Shown: piece by piece, positions 34,201-49,600 of the stretch
How positions within the stretch are numbered: the first letter of the stretch is position 1
How the letters are laid out: each line of letters begins with the position of its first letter
Assembly (NCBI GenBank): GCA_014773175.1
Contig: VXCM01000495.1
Location: 62,001 to 126,000 of the forward strand
From: Lucifuga dentata
Lineage: Eukaryota > Chordata > Actinopteri > Ophidiiformes > Bythitidae
Direction of reading: 5' to 3'
DNA: 64,000 nt
Program-made: the position numbers and the translations under genes
Notes under the pieces: model-generated
Database searches by the model: none
The model's input: the letters and a program-made list of their open reading frames with translations, nothing else
Told to the model about the DNA's origin: nothing

Positions 34201-37200
34201 TCAGATGTATGTGTTAGCAGGCAAAACATTGAATTTTAAGATGGGTGTATCACTTGATTTTGAAAGATTAGGGGAAGTAACATGAAAACCAAAAGACTAT
34301 TTTATGTTTTGGCAGCAATGCAACATGTATGCAATATTTATTGGGATCAAATTTTCTAAACCGTCATATGGTCTTTTAATGCTAGTGGTCACACTTACGT
34401 TCATGCGGCGCTTCATCTCGGTTCATGGCTGTGACAGGTAGTTCTGCTGAACATGCGTGTCTGTTTTTGGAGGGATTGAAGGATGTTTCTTGTGTTCTTG
34501 GAAGATCTTCATCTCCAGCTGCATGGAGCTGGAAGGGATTTCTGCTACGTGGCCTTGTTGCTTCTGCTCTATTTCATACTGACCTCCTTCCATTTCCAAT
34601 CTGTGTCATTGGTTCTTCTGTTCAGCCAACAGTGCTCCTCCCAAGGCTGTGACTTTGGCCAGCATGGATGGGAGACTCACCATTATTGTAATTGAAAAAA
34701 ACACTTTTCTGACATTAAGCTGGTTACCATCATACTGCAGCTGATACATGCTTTGCATACACAACTGTGTTGAGTGCTCTTGTGTTTTTATGAGCACTTC
34801 CAGGCATCTCTTTACCCATGCATATATTTAGCAAACTCTGACAACTGTTACTAATAAAACGTGACCTGTTTTGCATGATTTTAATGGCCACTACTTGTGA
34901 TTTCCACTTAAGACGAATTTAATTGCATGCTCTGCTCCCATCTCATCCGCCCATGTTTTGCTGTTTTAATTTTCATCCATGTCTTTGATTTAATGACAGA
35001 GAAGCTCAATGGAGATGGCCTGTAGCCATTTACACCATCTTGTTAAGGCTGCCAGTGAGCTTCGAGCACTTTAGCTAACAACTCAAGGTAATGAACGTAG
35101 CAGGGATTAAGCCAACAGTGTGTGAGTTGATGGTTGTGTAATCCTGGATTAATCATGGATTAGCCGACACTCTCCTGGATGGAAAGGTGTCACACCTGAA
35201 AGCAGAACATCCAATTGGTGTCATCCTGATGTGAAAGAATGTAAACTGATCTAATGATGCACATGGCAGCATGATTTCTTAATCACCAGTTCCACAGTGT
35301 TGCTGGCTCCCTGCTGAGAAGGCAAAGTAGTGCCTTTGCAAACTAAAGGAAAAGCTTTCATCTTTTCAACATAAGTCCAGATGAAGGGCTTGTGCCAGTT
35401 AGAGCCTCAGAAAGCGCCAGGATGCCCTCAAAACATGTAGAGCAGCTGTTAGAAAGTCGCTGCAAATAGATGATTAGAATGTTTGAAGGTCGTTTTTATA
35501 AGCAGAGAATGTGTTGTCAGACAATCCACAGGCAACATACTGTATGGAGATGTCAAAAGAGGGTTTCAGTATTTGCAGAGCAGTCCTACATGTAGAAAAA
35601 AAGAAAACTGAGATGTGAGGATCATTCTGTTAATACTGTTGACAGTTAAAAGCTTTGATTCCTTGTCATAATTTAAGTGCATATCTTTCATTATCCAGCC
35701 AGATGAGAAAAGTAGCTGGCTAAGTGATGTTTGCAGCAGCAAAGCCATTTCTTCTTATTATGTTGAGGTTACCAATTCATAAACAAACCTTGAGTATGTA
35801 TGTATTTAAGAAAGCAAGACAACCAATCAAACATTAACATTTTAAAGGCCAGTGCTGAATTCAGACCTTAACATGTAAGTTGAGCACATGCAAAATGGTC
35901 TTAATTAAGTTGTTTCTTGAATGACCTTGCTTTTCTTTGTCTCCCTAACTCCAGAAATTTAGCCAAAGTAGGCAGCCAGGCAGAGTTAAGTAGATTCTAT
36001 TCAGCTAACATAGCTCTTCTTTCCAGTAAGTTTATGATTCTGATCTCATATCAGTGCAGATTAAACCCTGGTGACATGTTTAAAATGCAGAGATGACCTC
36101 ATCCCTGAGATCCCCCTTTGTGCTGAAGGAGGGGGCTCGCTTGCTGCTTCAGCCTTGGCCGTCCCGCTCATTTCATTTTCATGAATAGCAAGACGTTTCA
36201 CACACTGCACACACAAAGAGCCATGAGAAGCAGGCCGCTGCATTCTGAACACTGTGCTAAACTGCTTCTATAGGACATCCTGAGAGGTGACAAAGACCTG
36301 GAGTTTGATCCAGCACACACGCACACACACATACACAAACCCGCCCAGTGCACAACCAGCAAGAGTGTGAACAGTTTATTAAGTGCTATGAATTCTAATA
36401 CCCAAAGCACATGGGTATTTCTCTGCTGAGTTCCCCTTTCTGTTGTCACAAGTTGCTCACGCAGTGTTGCAGACATTGAATCAGCACTGTGGCAACATCC
36501 CGAGTCTTAAGTCTTAAATGATGAATGAGTGGTAGTAAATTGACATTAGTATTCCTATCACAACCCATGGTCAGTGAAACCAGTGATGACTAATGTGAGA
36601 CAGGGGAGTTAGAAACAAGAGCTGGCCCAGTCAGTATTGGATCACACATACTGGAACACACTGAATAGGACACACTGAATTTAACCCTGATAATCGAAGA
36701 CTTTGTTCTTCTTCACTGTATGGTTTGATAGCTTTGCTTGGAACTCAGCATTTGTTTTTCCATGCAGATTGGATTATGCTAATGCAGAGCAAACATCTGA
36801 TCTCAATTTTGCATGGGGTGTAGATATCAGATGTCTTATTGTGTGTGGAAGAGAAGATCCACGTCTTCTTTCACATGGTTGCCCAGAGACAGACTCAATC
36901 ATAGGATCAACAACATCTAGAAAAATCCAAGAAACATATTTGTGTTATTGTAAACATTCAGTATTAATACAGATCAGACTGTGTACTGTAGCTAACAACA
37001 GGTTTTCGGATTCCCTCATATTTGGATTAATATCATCTGTGCATCTTCAACCCTCTGTGACCTGCAGAGAGGGAGTTAATCCTTGGCTGCAACGTGACTC
37101 CATGGAAGGCTGTCGGTTATGCCTTGTGAAATGGACTATAATTCTGAGTTAATATAAATATTCTGACTAAAGTCCCTGGTGGATTATCCATACTGAACAG

Positions 37201-38260
37201 CAGAGCTTTTAGATTTACTACAGGAAAGGCTAGCATAATAGGATGAGGCAGGACTGAGGGCAGTTGTTCTCTTCATCTCCACCCTGATCAGTCATTTTTT
37301 GTTGTTTTCACATCACATTAATTGCTTCAAGAGCCCAGATTGTTTAAAATTCTTTGCTTCGGCTCTCTGGAGTGCATGACCTAGAAATACTGTGCAGAGG
37401 CTCCAGCTTTAGGATTTAGAAATCAGATTAATCTATATCAAGTTTTTTCATTAGTACTGCTGTGTGTTTAGCCTGGACATTATTTCATCAACCCTGTTTT
37501 ATATTCAAGATGGAACACTAATTGGAAAATGGCCAATTTCCCCACCACATAACGGTTGCATTCATCTGATCTTTCCCATCTTTCAGCTGTGCATTATCCT
37601 GTTATAAAAGATCACCCTTCAGTCAAAGCTGCTGTGGAGACAATGACAAGGCTTAGGTCTCACAAAAAAGACAAGACACAGTCACAGACCTGTAGTTGGT
37701 TTGTTGTACCACCTACACTACCAGACTCTTGACAAATAAATCTCTCTTTGTGCATCGTTGAATCTGTGCATTTGATGAGACTAGTGGAAAGGCTGACAAG
37801 AGAGTTATGACTACCAGATTTCACTGTTTAATGGTCTGTCTCTGTAACTTTTCCCCTGATGGCCAGGCTGCTTGGAAAGCCGTCATCCCATAGGGAAAGT
37901 GGCCAGGAAATTTCCAGGTGTGTCAACATCATCCCTTTGCCAGCCTGTGCTTATCCAGTGCTTATAGGTTTATCATCCCATAGGTCAGGAAATGGGATTA
38001 AGTTATTGATAGAAGTAGGGATTTCAGCCATACTGTTTGTCGCCACCTGGGAAATATGAAATGACTTAATTTTGTCGATCTCCACTACATACAGTATGTA
38101 TGTATGTATTACATACACTATGTATGTACAAGATGCTGTTACCCTGTGTGTGAAGAAGAGTTAAAGTTAGAAAGTGTTTGGCTCCTCAGGACGTCAGCTC
38201 TAGTTCGGCTCAATTTTTGAAATGCTGAATCACATGTGTACAAGCATCTGTTTTTGATTT

Positions 38261-38305
<45 letters not shown>

Positions 38306-41300
38306 CATCTCCCCCCCTTCTCTTTTCCATCCTCTCTTCTTTCCTCTGTGAGCGGGGGCAGACGTCCTGGTCGTGGCTGGGCCAGAACTGGGTCTGAGGA
38401 TGGGTCAGGAAATGCGTCATTCTACTAAAATATTAAGAGCAGGTTCAGAGTAAAGGGCAGAACTCCGGGGAGCCTCTGATGAGGTTGCTGACTCCCCTGT
38501 TGTGACACAACCCATCTCCATTGGGTTGAATCATAATATAAGCCTCTCTTTGTTTGTTGGTGAACAATATATCTTAAAGACTATTAGCTAGTTTACACTG
38601 AGTGTCGATTTACACCCTTAAACAACTCCCAGTATTAAAAAAACCCCTAAATGATAGTATATAAAAATTCATATTATGTCACACAGTAAATTTCATCGGT
38701 TGAAATCTGAGTGATGTTTTAAACGATCAATAAATTTGATGTATTAGATCACTTAGTTGATCAGTTGGTTTATTTAAATTGCCAGTTTTGTCAAAACCTT
38801 TTCTTACTTACTAAGCAAAAGTCTGGACCAACTTTTGTGGTACATGTCATTTAGTCCATGGCGAGATTTAGCCTAATTTTGAATTTTGTCTGACTAATTT
38901 TTCACTGTTTTCTCACTGTTGTTGGTGCTTGTTGCAGCACTCTCTGGAGAATTTGGTTGAGTGAAGAGACAAATGAGCCGTGCCTCAATCTCTGTTTCTC
39001 ACAATTCAGCATAGTTCTGGTAGGAGCTAGGAACTATGAAGGAACTCGCTTTAATTCTCTAGAGAACTTTTTTTTTTTTTTTNTTTTTTTTTTTTTTTTA
39101 AACATTGTTCACTGAGGACAGGCAAATTTCACTGCACTCTGTCATTGTTCTGCACATCAAATGTCAAGGTTAATTTTTTCTGTATTCTTTCTGCTGGTCT
39201 GTGGGTTGGCAGAGGCGTATTCGCAAAGAATATTATTGTCTACACAGACTGTTATCTCAGTATCCTCCCATACATTGTCTACTTGCTCTGTTTCCTTGCT
39301 GGAATCACATCAACATTTGGTTCCAGGAGCTGATGGGACAGGGTTAGAGGTCATGGAAGACAACCAGAGTTTGACGTCAGGGGCATGTTGCTGACTTTAG
39401 ACAAAAGGAAACACCTGTAGGAAAGACAAAAAGAAGTGACTGGATCCACTACATCTCCGGTTGTCTTTTAGCCTTTAAACTTCACTGACGCTGTGACATT
39501 CACGTGATGTACATTTGGGTGATGTGAATGAGCAGCTCTTCACGCTAATGTAAACCATGAATCTGCTGTTTAGACTGTGTCTCCATGGCAGTTAAGTTTG
39601 TGTTTTGTAATTATTGGATCAAATGTAAAACAGCAGACTTTCATGTTTTAAGCAGAATGTGTCAAACAGTTGGTAGCAGAATCTATATGGAAGCTGCCTG
39701 TTGTATCAACTGTTGTTTCTGCAAGTTCCATTTCAAGTTTTTAGACAGGAAAGAGCTGAATGCTTCACACGTCTGGTATGTCTTTCTAGTACGAGCCAAG
39801 CTGCATGTTTAGCCCACAAAAATGCCGGGAAGACTCCCAGCTCAGCCCCACCACTGCCGGACACGTCACGGCTGCGGACTCAAGGGAGTTTCACAGAGGG
39901 ATTCAGCTATTTCACCAAAATGTCAGGGTGTTACATTGTAGGATTGGCTTACTGTGAGCTGCGCTCTATTCTGCACCGATTTACCCAGGCAGCCTGGTTT
40001 GCCGCCCAGAAAAAGGCTGCGAGGAGCACCATGTCTATAGTCTTTATTGTCTTCCGCTGTTCAATGGAACATTGTCCAGGCCAGATCTCACAGACCAGGC
40101 CTCTGCTGCCTTTTGTCTGTGTTGTGTATGTGTGTGAATTTGTGCGTCTTTCTTCTCTGAATATCTCATTGACATTTTTGTATGCTGGAGTCATCCTAGA
40201 CCACCCTGAGTTAATATAAACCTGCTCCTCCAGCTGAGACCTCTTATATCCTGACCTTTTTTTGGCCTGTCACCCCCCCCCNGCCACCCACCCCTCCCAT
40301 ATCTGATCAGCAGCCTCCCACTCACACCCACTGGTGTCTTGCATTCTATGTAATAATAAACACACATTGTCTGACTTACATTTAAGTGTGTTTGTCACAG
40401 TGATACTGCAGGAAGCACAAAAGTCATTCAGGGACAGTTTTTAATGCTGGAGTGGTGTAATGCCACAGTGCATTGTTGTGATGAAAGGGTTAATCTCTGT
40501 CACATTTTCTCCACATGGCAGCCTTTGTTGGCCACAGCTCTACTCTCTGTCTGAAGTGCCATTTCCCCATGGGCTTTGGTGGCCTAATTGCATGTGTGTC
40601 GTGTCCCCCCCCCCCCCCCNCCCCCCATGATGGGGGATGGATAGAGCTGGCATTGCATGCTGCATGGGGGCTACACCTAGCTGGTTTGTCAAACAGCCTA
40701 ATTGTAGTCAATATTAAAGTGCCAGTGACACAGTCATGTAGTAAATTTGCATTTTTAACTTGAGGTCCTTGGTTAAAAACAATGAAATGATCTGTCTTTT
40801 ACTCAGAGAGCTTCAGGTTTGAAAGACCTGCATATGGAGCTTTGGTTAGCTAATGACATTGGCACAGTGGTTTGCATTGCTGCCTCTCAAAAAGAAGGTC
40901 CTGGTTTGAATTTTGTGCCAGCCCAGGTCCCTTTTCGTGTGATTCTCCCTTTGTCTATCTGGGCTTCCTCTCATTCCGCTCCTACCATTGCGCTTGACCA
41001 TGGCACTAGGCTGTAGACCTGAAGCTAGTCCCCCTGGATGGCTGCCCACTGCTCATAATAGTTAGGATAGGTTAATGCGGAGGACAAATTTTCCCAGAAG
41101 GATCAATAAAGTGTAACATCAATGAGACAAGGGCACACCACCGCCAAGGATTTTATAGGCAGGTGTGCACACAACTTTGGCAGCCAATTATTGCAAAATG
41201 GTAAAGAATATCAAAAACCAAAGAAAAAAACCAAAAAACCTTTTTCTGGCTTGGTCCAAACATCCTACATGCAACAATTGAGCAAAAATTGTAAGAGGAG

Positions 41301-44300
41301 ATACAAAAAGTGTTTTTGAAAAAAAAAAAAAATCAAAATGGTGGAAAATGTAGTAAGGCAGAAATGGGTGTGGCCTATATAGTTGGATGCATCTAGACGC
41401 AAGGAATCCAGGAGAAAAAAAAGAAGAAGAATTTTGATTCTATGACTTATGGTTCAAAAGTTGTAGGCTGAAATGTAAAAGTGACAGTGACACTATCATG
41501 TTGAACACCTCCAAAATTTAATCATTTCTTCCTCTTTATATTTTCTACCTGTCCCCCAATCCAAACTTGTTCATAACTTTTTGAGATATCCTGCTAACAA
41601 TCCAATAAATCAACAAACAAATGCCAGTGATCACATTACCTCCTTGGCGGAGGTAATTAATTAATGAAATTTTCAAACTGATGTTAAAGATGTTTTTTAA
41701 TGGTCACTTGTTAAAGTGCTTATAAACCTGCTTCACATTTACAGTTTAATAACAGTTTGATCTTTTTTTTTACTTTTACTTACTCAGCTTTTCATATGAC
41801 ATTTGTACTATGAAAAAAAATGTATATATATAAACTAAATAAACAAAAGCAGTTGAGTTGAATATTCTTAGAAATTTTTGTACCTGAAACACATATGAAT
41901 TAAATCCATGTGCAAAAGATGTGATACCAGAGTTTATGGTGAAAGTCATAACTTAAAATGGCTTAAGTTGTCTGGCCAACAGTTCAGAAACCCAAAGATA
42001 TTCCATCTACAATGATGGGAAATGGACAAAAGCATCCAACTTGCTGTAACCAGCAAATGTTTGTAATTTATACTTGACAAATTAATTCAATCAATTATAC
42101 AAATTGTCAGAATTGTCATAGATATTGTATTTATCTCTCAGATCTGCCATTGGCCAAGAAGAGCAGGAGGATGCTATAGTAATTCAATATTTTGGAGACA
42201 TAAAGTCTAGTTCCAGGCTGTTGCATCACACCTGATGTACTCTCATGCATCACATCAAATGATCTACACCAGCAGTTTCCATTCACCCTGACGTAAAATC
42301 CATGAAAAACATAATAATGATCAGGTTGCTATTGCCCTCTGTGCTGATATGAAAGTGGGAGTTGTTGTTTATGAGATTTCCAAAATGGCCTCAACACTGA
42401 CCCATGATTGAAGGTCACACAGAACTCGCTGGCATATTTCCCATTTATTTTGTTTCAGCTGCATTCCACTTTAGCTTCCAAGAACAGTTTTGTCAGCAGG
42501 AAGTTCAGGAGGGCAGCACCACATGGCTGCTTTCAGAAGTACTGAGCACTTAAGTACTGGAGTACGTACTGAAGACTGAAATCAACGTTGGACCAAGACC
42601 AAAAGTTTGGAACTACTTTACCTGGAAATATCTGGAGTAGGAACTTTGACTTTACTTCAGGCAGTTCCTCAATCGTATTGCCACCAGGCTTTGAGTGCAG
42701 AGAAGGTCATGGAAATTAGACCAAGCAACATCTGTAGTGCAACAGCTGCACCATTCATGACACAAACACACAAGTTACCTTTTGGAGGCTATTCCTTGTC
42801 CTGAGGGACCGTGCCAGTGTCTAATGTCTCAGACAAAGACATGCAGAGTCCGATGGTGCTGCAATATGCTAGTCTATGTCCCAGAATAGTATTGTATCAG
42901 ACTTGGTGCCATATACGTCCGTTTGCCAGAGCCACGTCGATTATTATGATCTTTGATTTTTTTTTTGCGTTCTTGTTTCATTTTTTATTTATTTTTGGCA
43001 CTGGTTTGGGTTATAAATAATTTCAGGTTCTGATAAACAAAGAAAAATCTTTTTTGTTTCACTCTGAGAAAAGAAGCTAAATGCGAGTATGTAAAAAAAA
43101 AAAAATGTCAGTTTTTATCTTAGAGAACCTTGCGTCTGACCAGGGAACATAGCCTGGACTGAATGTCATCAGTTATTGATAACTCATCTTTTAAATCTCT
43201 TTCACTGTGGTTGGAGTGTTCTTGACAGACTGGAGATGTTATTAGTCTAAACACGAAGCTCAGAGGCTTTTGGGGACGTGACTGCTGCGGAAAACTACTA
43301 AAGGAATACCAAAATATTTTAAGTTTGACTTGAAATGAAGTCACTGTCCAAGAGACATTGATATATATTTCATACATCTTTGTGTCCGATCTATGAGCCT
43401 ATGCCGACATAATGAGACTGAACTGCCTTGTGATACATGTTTGATCAAACAAAACAGCTTTGTGCTTTTATTTTCTCTGCTTTTAAGTAAAATTAGCTTT
43501 ATATGACCAATTTAAACAACATAGGTGTGTATGATCATAATAAACAATACATTTATAATTTTGTCCACCTGTGTTTCAGATTCAGAGCTAAAGTAAATAG
43601 TTGCTAATGTTTGTGGTGTGACCAAGTAAAGTTGCTACATCTCTGTACTTGGACAGATTGCTGGCTACTTTCCTACCTGTGCTCCACAGTGTCTCCCTTC
43701 ATGTTCCCATGTCCGCCTCGGTCCTTCAGCCAGTGTGGACTGCAACCCTCCAGCCACAGTATACAAATCCCCAGCGGATTCCCAGATAACCTCAGTGTTG
43801 ACCCCACTATTCCCGCGTTGTAGTCCTCCAAGTTTGATTGATATTCAGGCCTGCCGCCAAGTTATTCAAACAGTTGAGGATGCTCTCAGAAGATGATAAA
43901 AAAAACAACCAACAGTCACTTGAAAGAAATGTTGTTTTTCTCAGAATGAATAAGATATGTAGTTGCTTTTTAGTACCACGAGTCTTTCATATGTCTGTCT
44001 TTAGGAGTGAAATCTATTCAGATGACTGAGTCAGAATGAAAGGCAATATTGTGCAAAGCTTACCCTTAGTTTTAGCTTTGAAATATTAGTGGAAAGGCTG
44101 ACACAGAAAAGAAAACCCTCACAGATCCAGCACCAGTGTAACAGGAGGAAAAATAGACTTTCTTTCGAATTGTGGTTATTATACGTAGCTTATAATTTTG
44201 GAGTTTAGGCATGTACTTTGACAGGTCTGTCTACTCTAAATTTCTGCTTTAAAATTTATTACACACGTCAGATTTAACCCAGGTCATGTTCCCTTAAATC

Positions 44301-46583
44301 TGTCTGTCTGAGTAGAAGCTAAAATTAGATAATCCAGATTTTTTGCCATTTGTTTGCTGTACAAAGCCCTCAACCAGGACATTTTAAATGGCAAGAAAAT
44401 TATTTTCAGTTTACTTAGACATCAAAAAACCCACAAAAGTGTGGATGGCTCGTTACTGTAACATATTTTCATAGAAAGGGTTTTTTTTATAATCTACCAG
44501 TTATTCTTCGCACTCTCTTTGACTCCTGTAAACATATATATATATATATTTTTTTTTTTGCTTTATTCCAGGTCAGTTGGTTGCATTTGCCATACAATAG
44601 ATTGAACCCTCTGCATGTTGTGTTATATGATATGATAGTGCTGCCTACAGCTTGAACAGATTGAAGCAGGAAAGAAAGAGCGGGAAAGTTCTCCTCACCT
44701 GTTCCTGTTAATCACCAGATGTCTCTCTGTATCTCTTGTTATTCTGTGGTTGTGAATCAACATATGCTGTGCTGGACATGATCCCAGTTCTTGTCTGTTT
44801 GTACCTCTGGGTTGGGATCAGACAGGGGCTGGTGGCAGCTGCTCGATCCTGACCTCCAGGGGNGTTTGTACCTCTGGGTTGGGATCAGACAGGGGCTGGT
44901 GGCAGCTGCTCGATCCTGACCTCCAGGGGTCAGGTTACTCTCGCAGGGTCACTTCAGGGTCAGAAGTCAGGGTTTGGCAGCCAGTATCTACTGTTTGTGA
45001 GGTATGTGTGAAAGAACAGTGAGTATTTTCATTTTCTGTATGAATGAGGTACATTGGTTTGTGGGTAAATGCACCATCCGTATTTGAATTTTATCAGGAT
45101 TACTCAAAAAGACTGATTTTGATGAAATTTGGTAGAAGGGCGGGGCTTGGCTGGAGGAAGACCCCATTACATTTTGGTACCAATCTGTCAATTTCTTCAA
45201 AATGAATTGAAAACTATCAGGCATATTTATCCCTTGATAAATTATCAGTGTGTGGAGTTTTGACTAAAATATATACTTGGACAGGAGGCACGTTAATGGA
45301 ATTGCTGTACAGGAACAAATAGGGCTGGAAATATGCAACAACCACTAATGTGTAGCTGAGATTATGCTGATTACGTAGCATGCAAACAATTGCAACATAT
45401 CATTAATAGTTATGGTTATAGATCCAGAAAAATATTATGTTTATGAAAGTTGTATATATTATTAAAACAAGACTAATATTATCTAGGCTTGTGCAGCCTT
45501 GGCAGAGGTATGCACTACTGAATGCCCTTCTATTTGCTTTCTGCTTTTTTATTGTTAAAATAATTTTAATGTTTTGGCACTCTTTGGAAAGGATTTCTAT
45601 CACAAAATCGCGCTTGAATATGAAGCTCAGTGTTACTTAGTTTTGTCTTTGGACTTTTGCTTTGATGTATTACTGAAGAGGCCTGACAGGACTTTTGCAG
45701 GAATAAGCTCGGAGTCTTGAAGCTGCAGGATTCTTGTTTAACTTGAATGTTTCTGTTGAAGAATGTGTCTCTGTTCCTCTCTTCATGTGCACATTGAGAA
45801 GATGGGATTCATCTGTTCAGATTGAATGGGAATGTTATCCGCTGCTCAGGGACTGCCGGCCTGGCCACTTTACTGCCTGTGAACTGTTGGCCGTTGGACA
45901 TTGCCAGAACTAATGTGTCTCTCCCAGGGAGGGACTGAAAATATGCACACGTGTTGTTCAAGGTCCAGCAAGACAATAGCAGTCTGATACAGCTGTACTT
46001 TAGAAAAGCAGAATACTCACGCTCTCTTAGACAGAAACTTGTGGCTCACAGTTTAAAAAGACAGATGTTTTTACCTTCCAGAATGTGTTTTGTAGGTGAT
46101 CGTGGTTTCCCATATTTTTCTCTACTACTGAATTTTCGTGTGAATAATGTTTTTAAAAAGATGAGTCTATAATGTTGGAATAGGAACTAAAAATATGGAT
46201 GGTCTAACTCAGTATTTTCTACAATTAAATGTAATGCTAAATGATATAACACAAGGTCGTTCTCATATTTAACCAGAGTGCACTCAAAAAGCTCATACCT
46301 CTGCAAAGGCCCAACACTCCAACAATTTTGCTTTTGTGCCAATATAAAGCCAGATGTTTATTATCATTACCTTGTGTTCAAAAGATTTATCATGCAAGTT
46401 CATTGTACAGCAGTATTGCAGACATCTTCTTTGGGATGGATATCAAAACAGTTTATACTGCTGAATCAGCATCATTTGAGCTATAAATTGGTGGTAGTTA
46501 CATTTTTCTAATCTTATTTTAACATAGAATCTGGATCTGGGCTACCTTGTACCTGTTGACAGTCTATCACAACATGCACATAC

Positions 46584-46654
<71 letters not shown>

Positions 46655-49600
46655 TTTTGATAAATGTCCTATAATGTAGCGTTAAAAAAACTGAAATCTG
46701 GATCAGGATCTGCTTCAAAATCTAATGAACCTTGACCCAGTGAGCATTGACCCAAGGCCTAAAGTGTCACTTTCAGAGGCTTTCCATCCTGACAAGAAAT
46801 AAAAAAATATTATATGGGAGAGACTGAATAGCTGTAATTTTTTTGGCATGTCAGTGGTCATATTATAATATAAATATATTTAAATCTGGCAAAGAAATCA
46901 ATGCTTTTTGCATTTTCAGTCTACAAATATTGGTATTAGCTTTGGCCTTTAAAACCTCATATCAGTTAAGCATTTAACAGCTTCAAATAAGTTTTTTTTT
47001 TTTTTTTTCCNTTTTTTTTTTTTTTTTTCAGAAATCACTTTTGTTCGTACTTTTAGTGGGTTGACTTTTTTCTTTTGGTGTCTGGGAAGGAGACGGAGAC
47101 ACGTCATGCCCTCCAGCTGCTCATTCCCTCATGAGTTATGTGCTGCGGTCTGTGGTGAACAGAGGAGCACCACAGAGCCCACGATGAGGATTTAGGAGGG
47201 ACAGTAGGCAGGGGTGTGGCAGGGAATAAGAAGGAGGCAGAGGAGGTGCAGAAAGCAGACAGGCAAAAGTTCACCAACAGTAGGCAGACTGGTCATCTGA
47301 GGTGGAATACTCAACCCACCACCAGACTAGATATCTTCTTCAGGGATGTTGATTTTGGAGAGGTTGGTGTGGAGTCAGGAGGGAAGAGAATGTTTTGTCA
47401 GCCAGAATCAAATCCCCATCTTTCTACACTGAAACTTCTTCACCTTATTTCCCTTTTCTCACTCACATTTCCCCCTTCTTTTTCCTTCTCTCCCTCCCAT
47501 TCTTTAGGAGTATGTCCCTGTTTAAAGCTCTCTCTCTCTCAAACTCAACATAAGCTCATCATAGTTGGTCTACACATGCAAATAAGTCTCTGAAACTGTC
47601 TGAAATCCTGTTCAATGTACAGGAGCACATGGCGTATGTAAGACTGACTCTTGCTGTTTAAGGATGATGGGTACCTGCCTCCTCCCTCCGAGATAATGGA
47701 CAGACAATGATGATAGATGACCATCCTGTATTGATTATATCCAAAGCCGTGTTGGAATTACCCAGATGGCTGCAATATCTCTGCCAGTGAAAACATCAGC
47801 TCTGAGTTTGCTGCCTTATTGTGCTTGCTCAGCAACAACCAAAAATTCAGCAAAAATAGGCTAATCCCATTGTGCAGTGTTCTGAACCCATAATGGAGCC
47901 TGAGCCAGTGAGATGCATGTGTGAAATACATTAAAATGCTGGAAAATTATTTCTGAAGGAAGCATGCATGCGTCTATTTGCAGACACTCCAATTTCCATT
48001 TCACAGAGTTCTCGTTACAAGCAAGAACTAAATTTCCAAACTGTGCAGTTTGCCTAACAGAGACTTTTTAACACATATGCATATTTCATTTATGATGCCT
48101 TTTGGCCAACAGTTGACTTAAGATGAGCCTCATAAATTTGGTTCTGTTGGATGATTTTATAACTTTTCATAAAGACATATTTGTCCATTTGCTTGTTCTT
48201 GTCAGTGATTAATGAGGCCTCACATTGATTTAAGAGAGGATACATGAATACTCTCATCCTAAAGAAAAACATAGTTTTTTTGGACCTGTCCATTAAGAAC
48301 AAGGTCAGGTGGCAGCTAAGTTTTTAAAATTTCATTAAAGATATGACACCAGTCTAAACAGTGGGAGAAAACAAGGCTTCAAGTGACTTAAAAAAGCTCA
48401 ACCCAAGATACAACATCTCGGCAATTAAATATTTTTTCTTAGTAACAATAATAACTGCAGATTTGTTGGATTAGTACAGTGGAAAATCTCTTTGTTAATG
48501 ACCCAAGCATTTTTCACAACCTGGCACTCCAAAAATTACTAATCTGTAAAGCATCAATAAATTCATCAACCATAATAAATCCATCAGTACCATTTTATAA
48601 ACTTATATATGTATGCCTTATTAGAAAAGGGTACCCAACATTTGTTTTGTAAGAATCTATTCAAGTGTGTGTCCTTCAATACATATAAAAGCCTGTGACC
48701 CCAAAGGTCAGAGGGTCCTGTACCTCTTCTGAACTCTGCACCAGACAGTGACGTTGCAGACTTGCCTTTAATCAGACACACAAGGCCTCTGTGAGGAGAA
48801 AATAGTGTAGTGGGAGTGTTGGTGGTCTCTGTATTCAGTCTACTGAATGAGTGGGTGGGCTTAAGGGTCGTCTGTCTGGGAGGGTGATGAAGGTTGCCTT
48901 CGAAATGGGGTTTGGTGAATGGTTGCCATTCAGCTGTTTGGCTAACCAGCTTTTGGCATGGTAGGAAATAGGGGATGGGGGAGGACTAAAACCTTCCACT
49001 TGTAGAAGAGCCAATCATGTTGTCGATGCTTTAATGTGCACTGACATAGCTGATGTGAGCACCTGTCCTGCGACATACATTTAACTCTTTGATGAATACT
49101 ACATGTACAGCTCATACATCTAAATCTGCATTCACAGACGGCTTAATGCGCAGGCCGCCAGCGTGTTGTCATTGAAGCATAAATGAGTAATTATTGCTGC
49201 AGCAGACATGTCATTTCTGTGAAGCCGTTAGTGCAGATGTGTGTGTTGAAGGCGGTCTGAGTAGTCGGTGCAGAAATGTGAGCGGTGTTTACAGTGCAGC
49301 TGAGCTTTCCTCGTTCAGACAGCAGGCCTATTTAAGTATGAGGAACACATCTGAGCTTTCAAATGGAAATAAAATCCCGGGCTTATGAAACAATAGCCGG
49401 GGCTTTGAACACATGTTGGGAAGAGTATTGCTAGAGACATATGAACTCCCTCTGCACCCTAAAAGCATTAAGGTTGGGTTACTACAGATTACAGGCCAGT
49501 GCAATTCCTAAATTATTAGGGTGATGATGAAAATGTGACACCAACTGGATGAGTGCATTGTTGAAGGATGAAGTATTTAGGATTTTGATTGCAATGTAGC

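Noticed and set aside
36703..37152. 149-codon plus-strand open frame in acap3 intron 1
   Set aside because: No family resemblance and no promoter or exon signals.
39701..40219. 172-codon plus-strand open frame
   Set aside because: No recognisable domain, no supporting splice sites or signals. One frame of this length is roughly expected by chance in 64 kb.
47216..47593. 125-codon open frame
   Set aside because: Its C-terminal part comes from CT-rich low-complexity DNA; no homology recognised.
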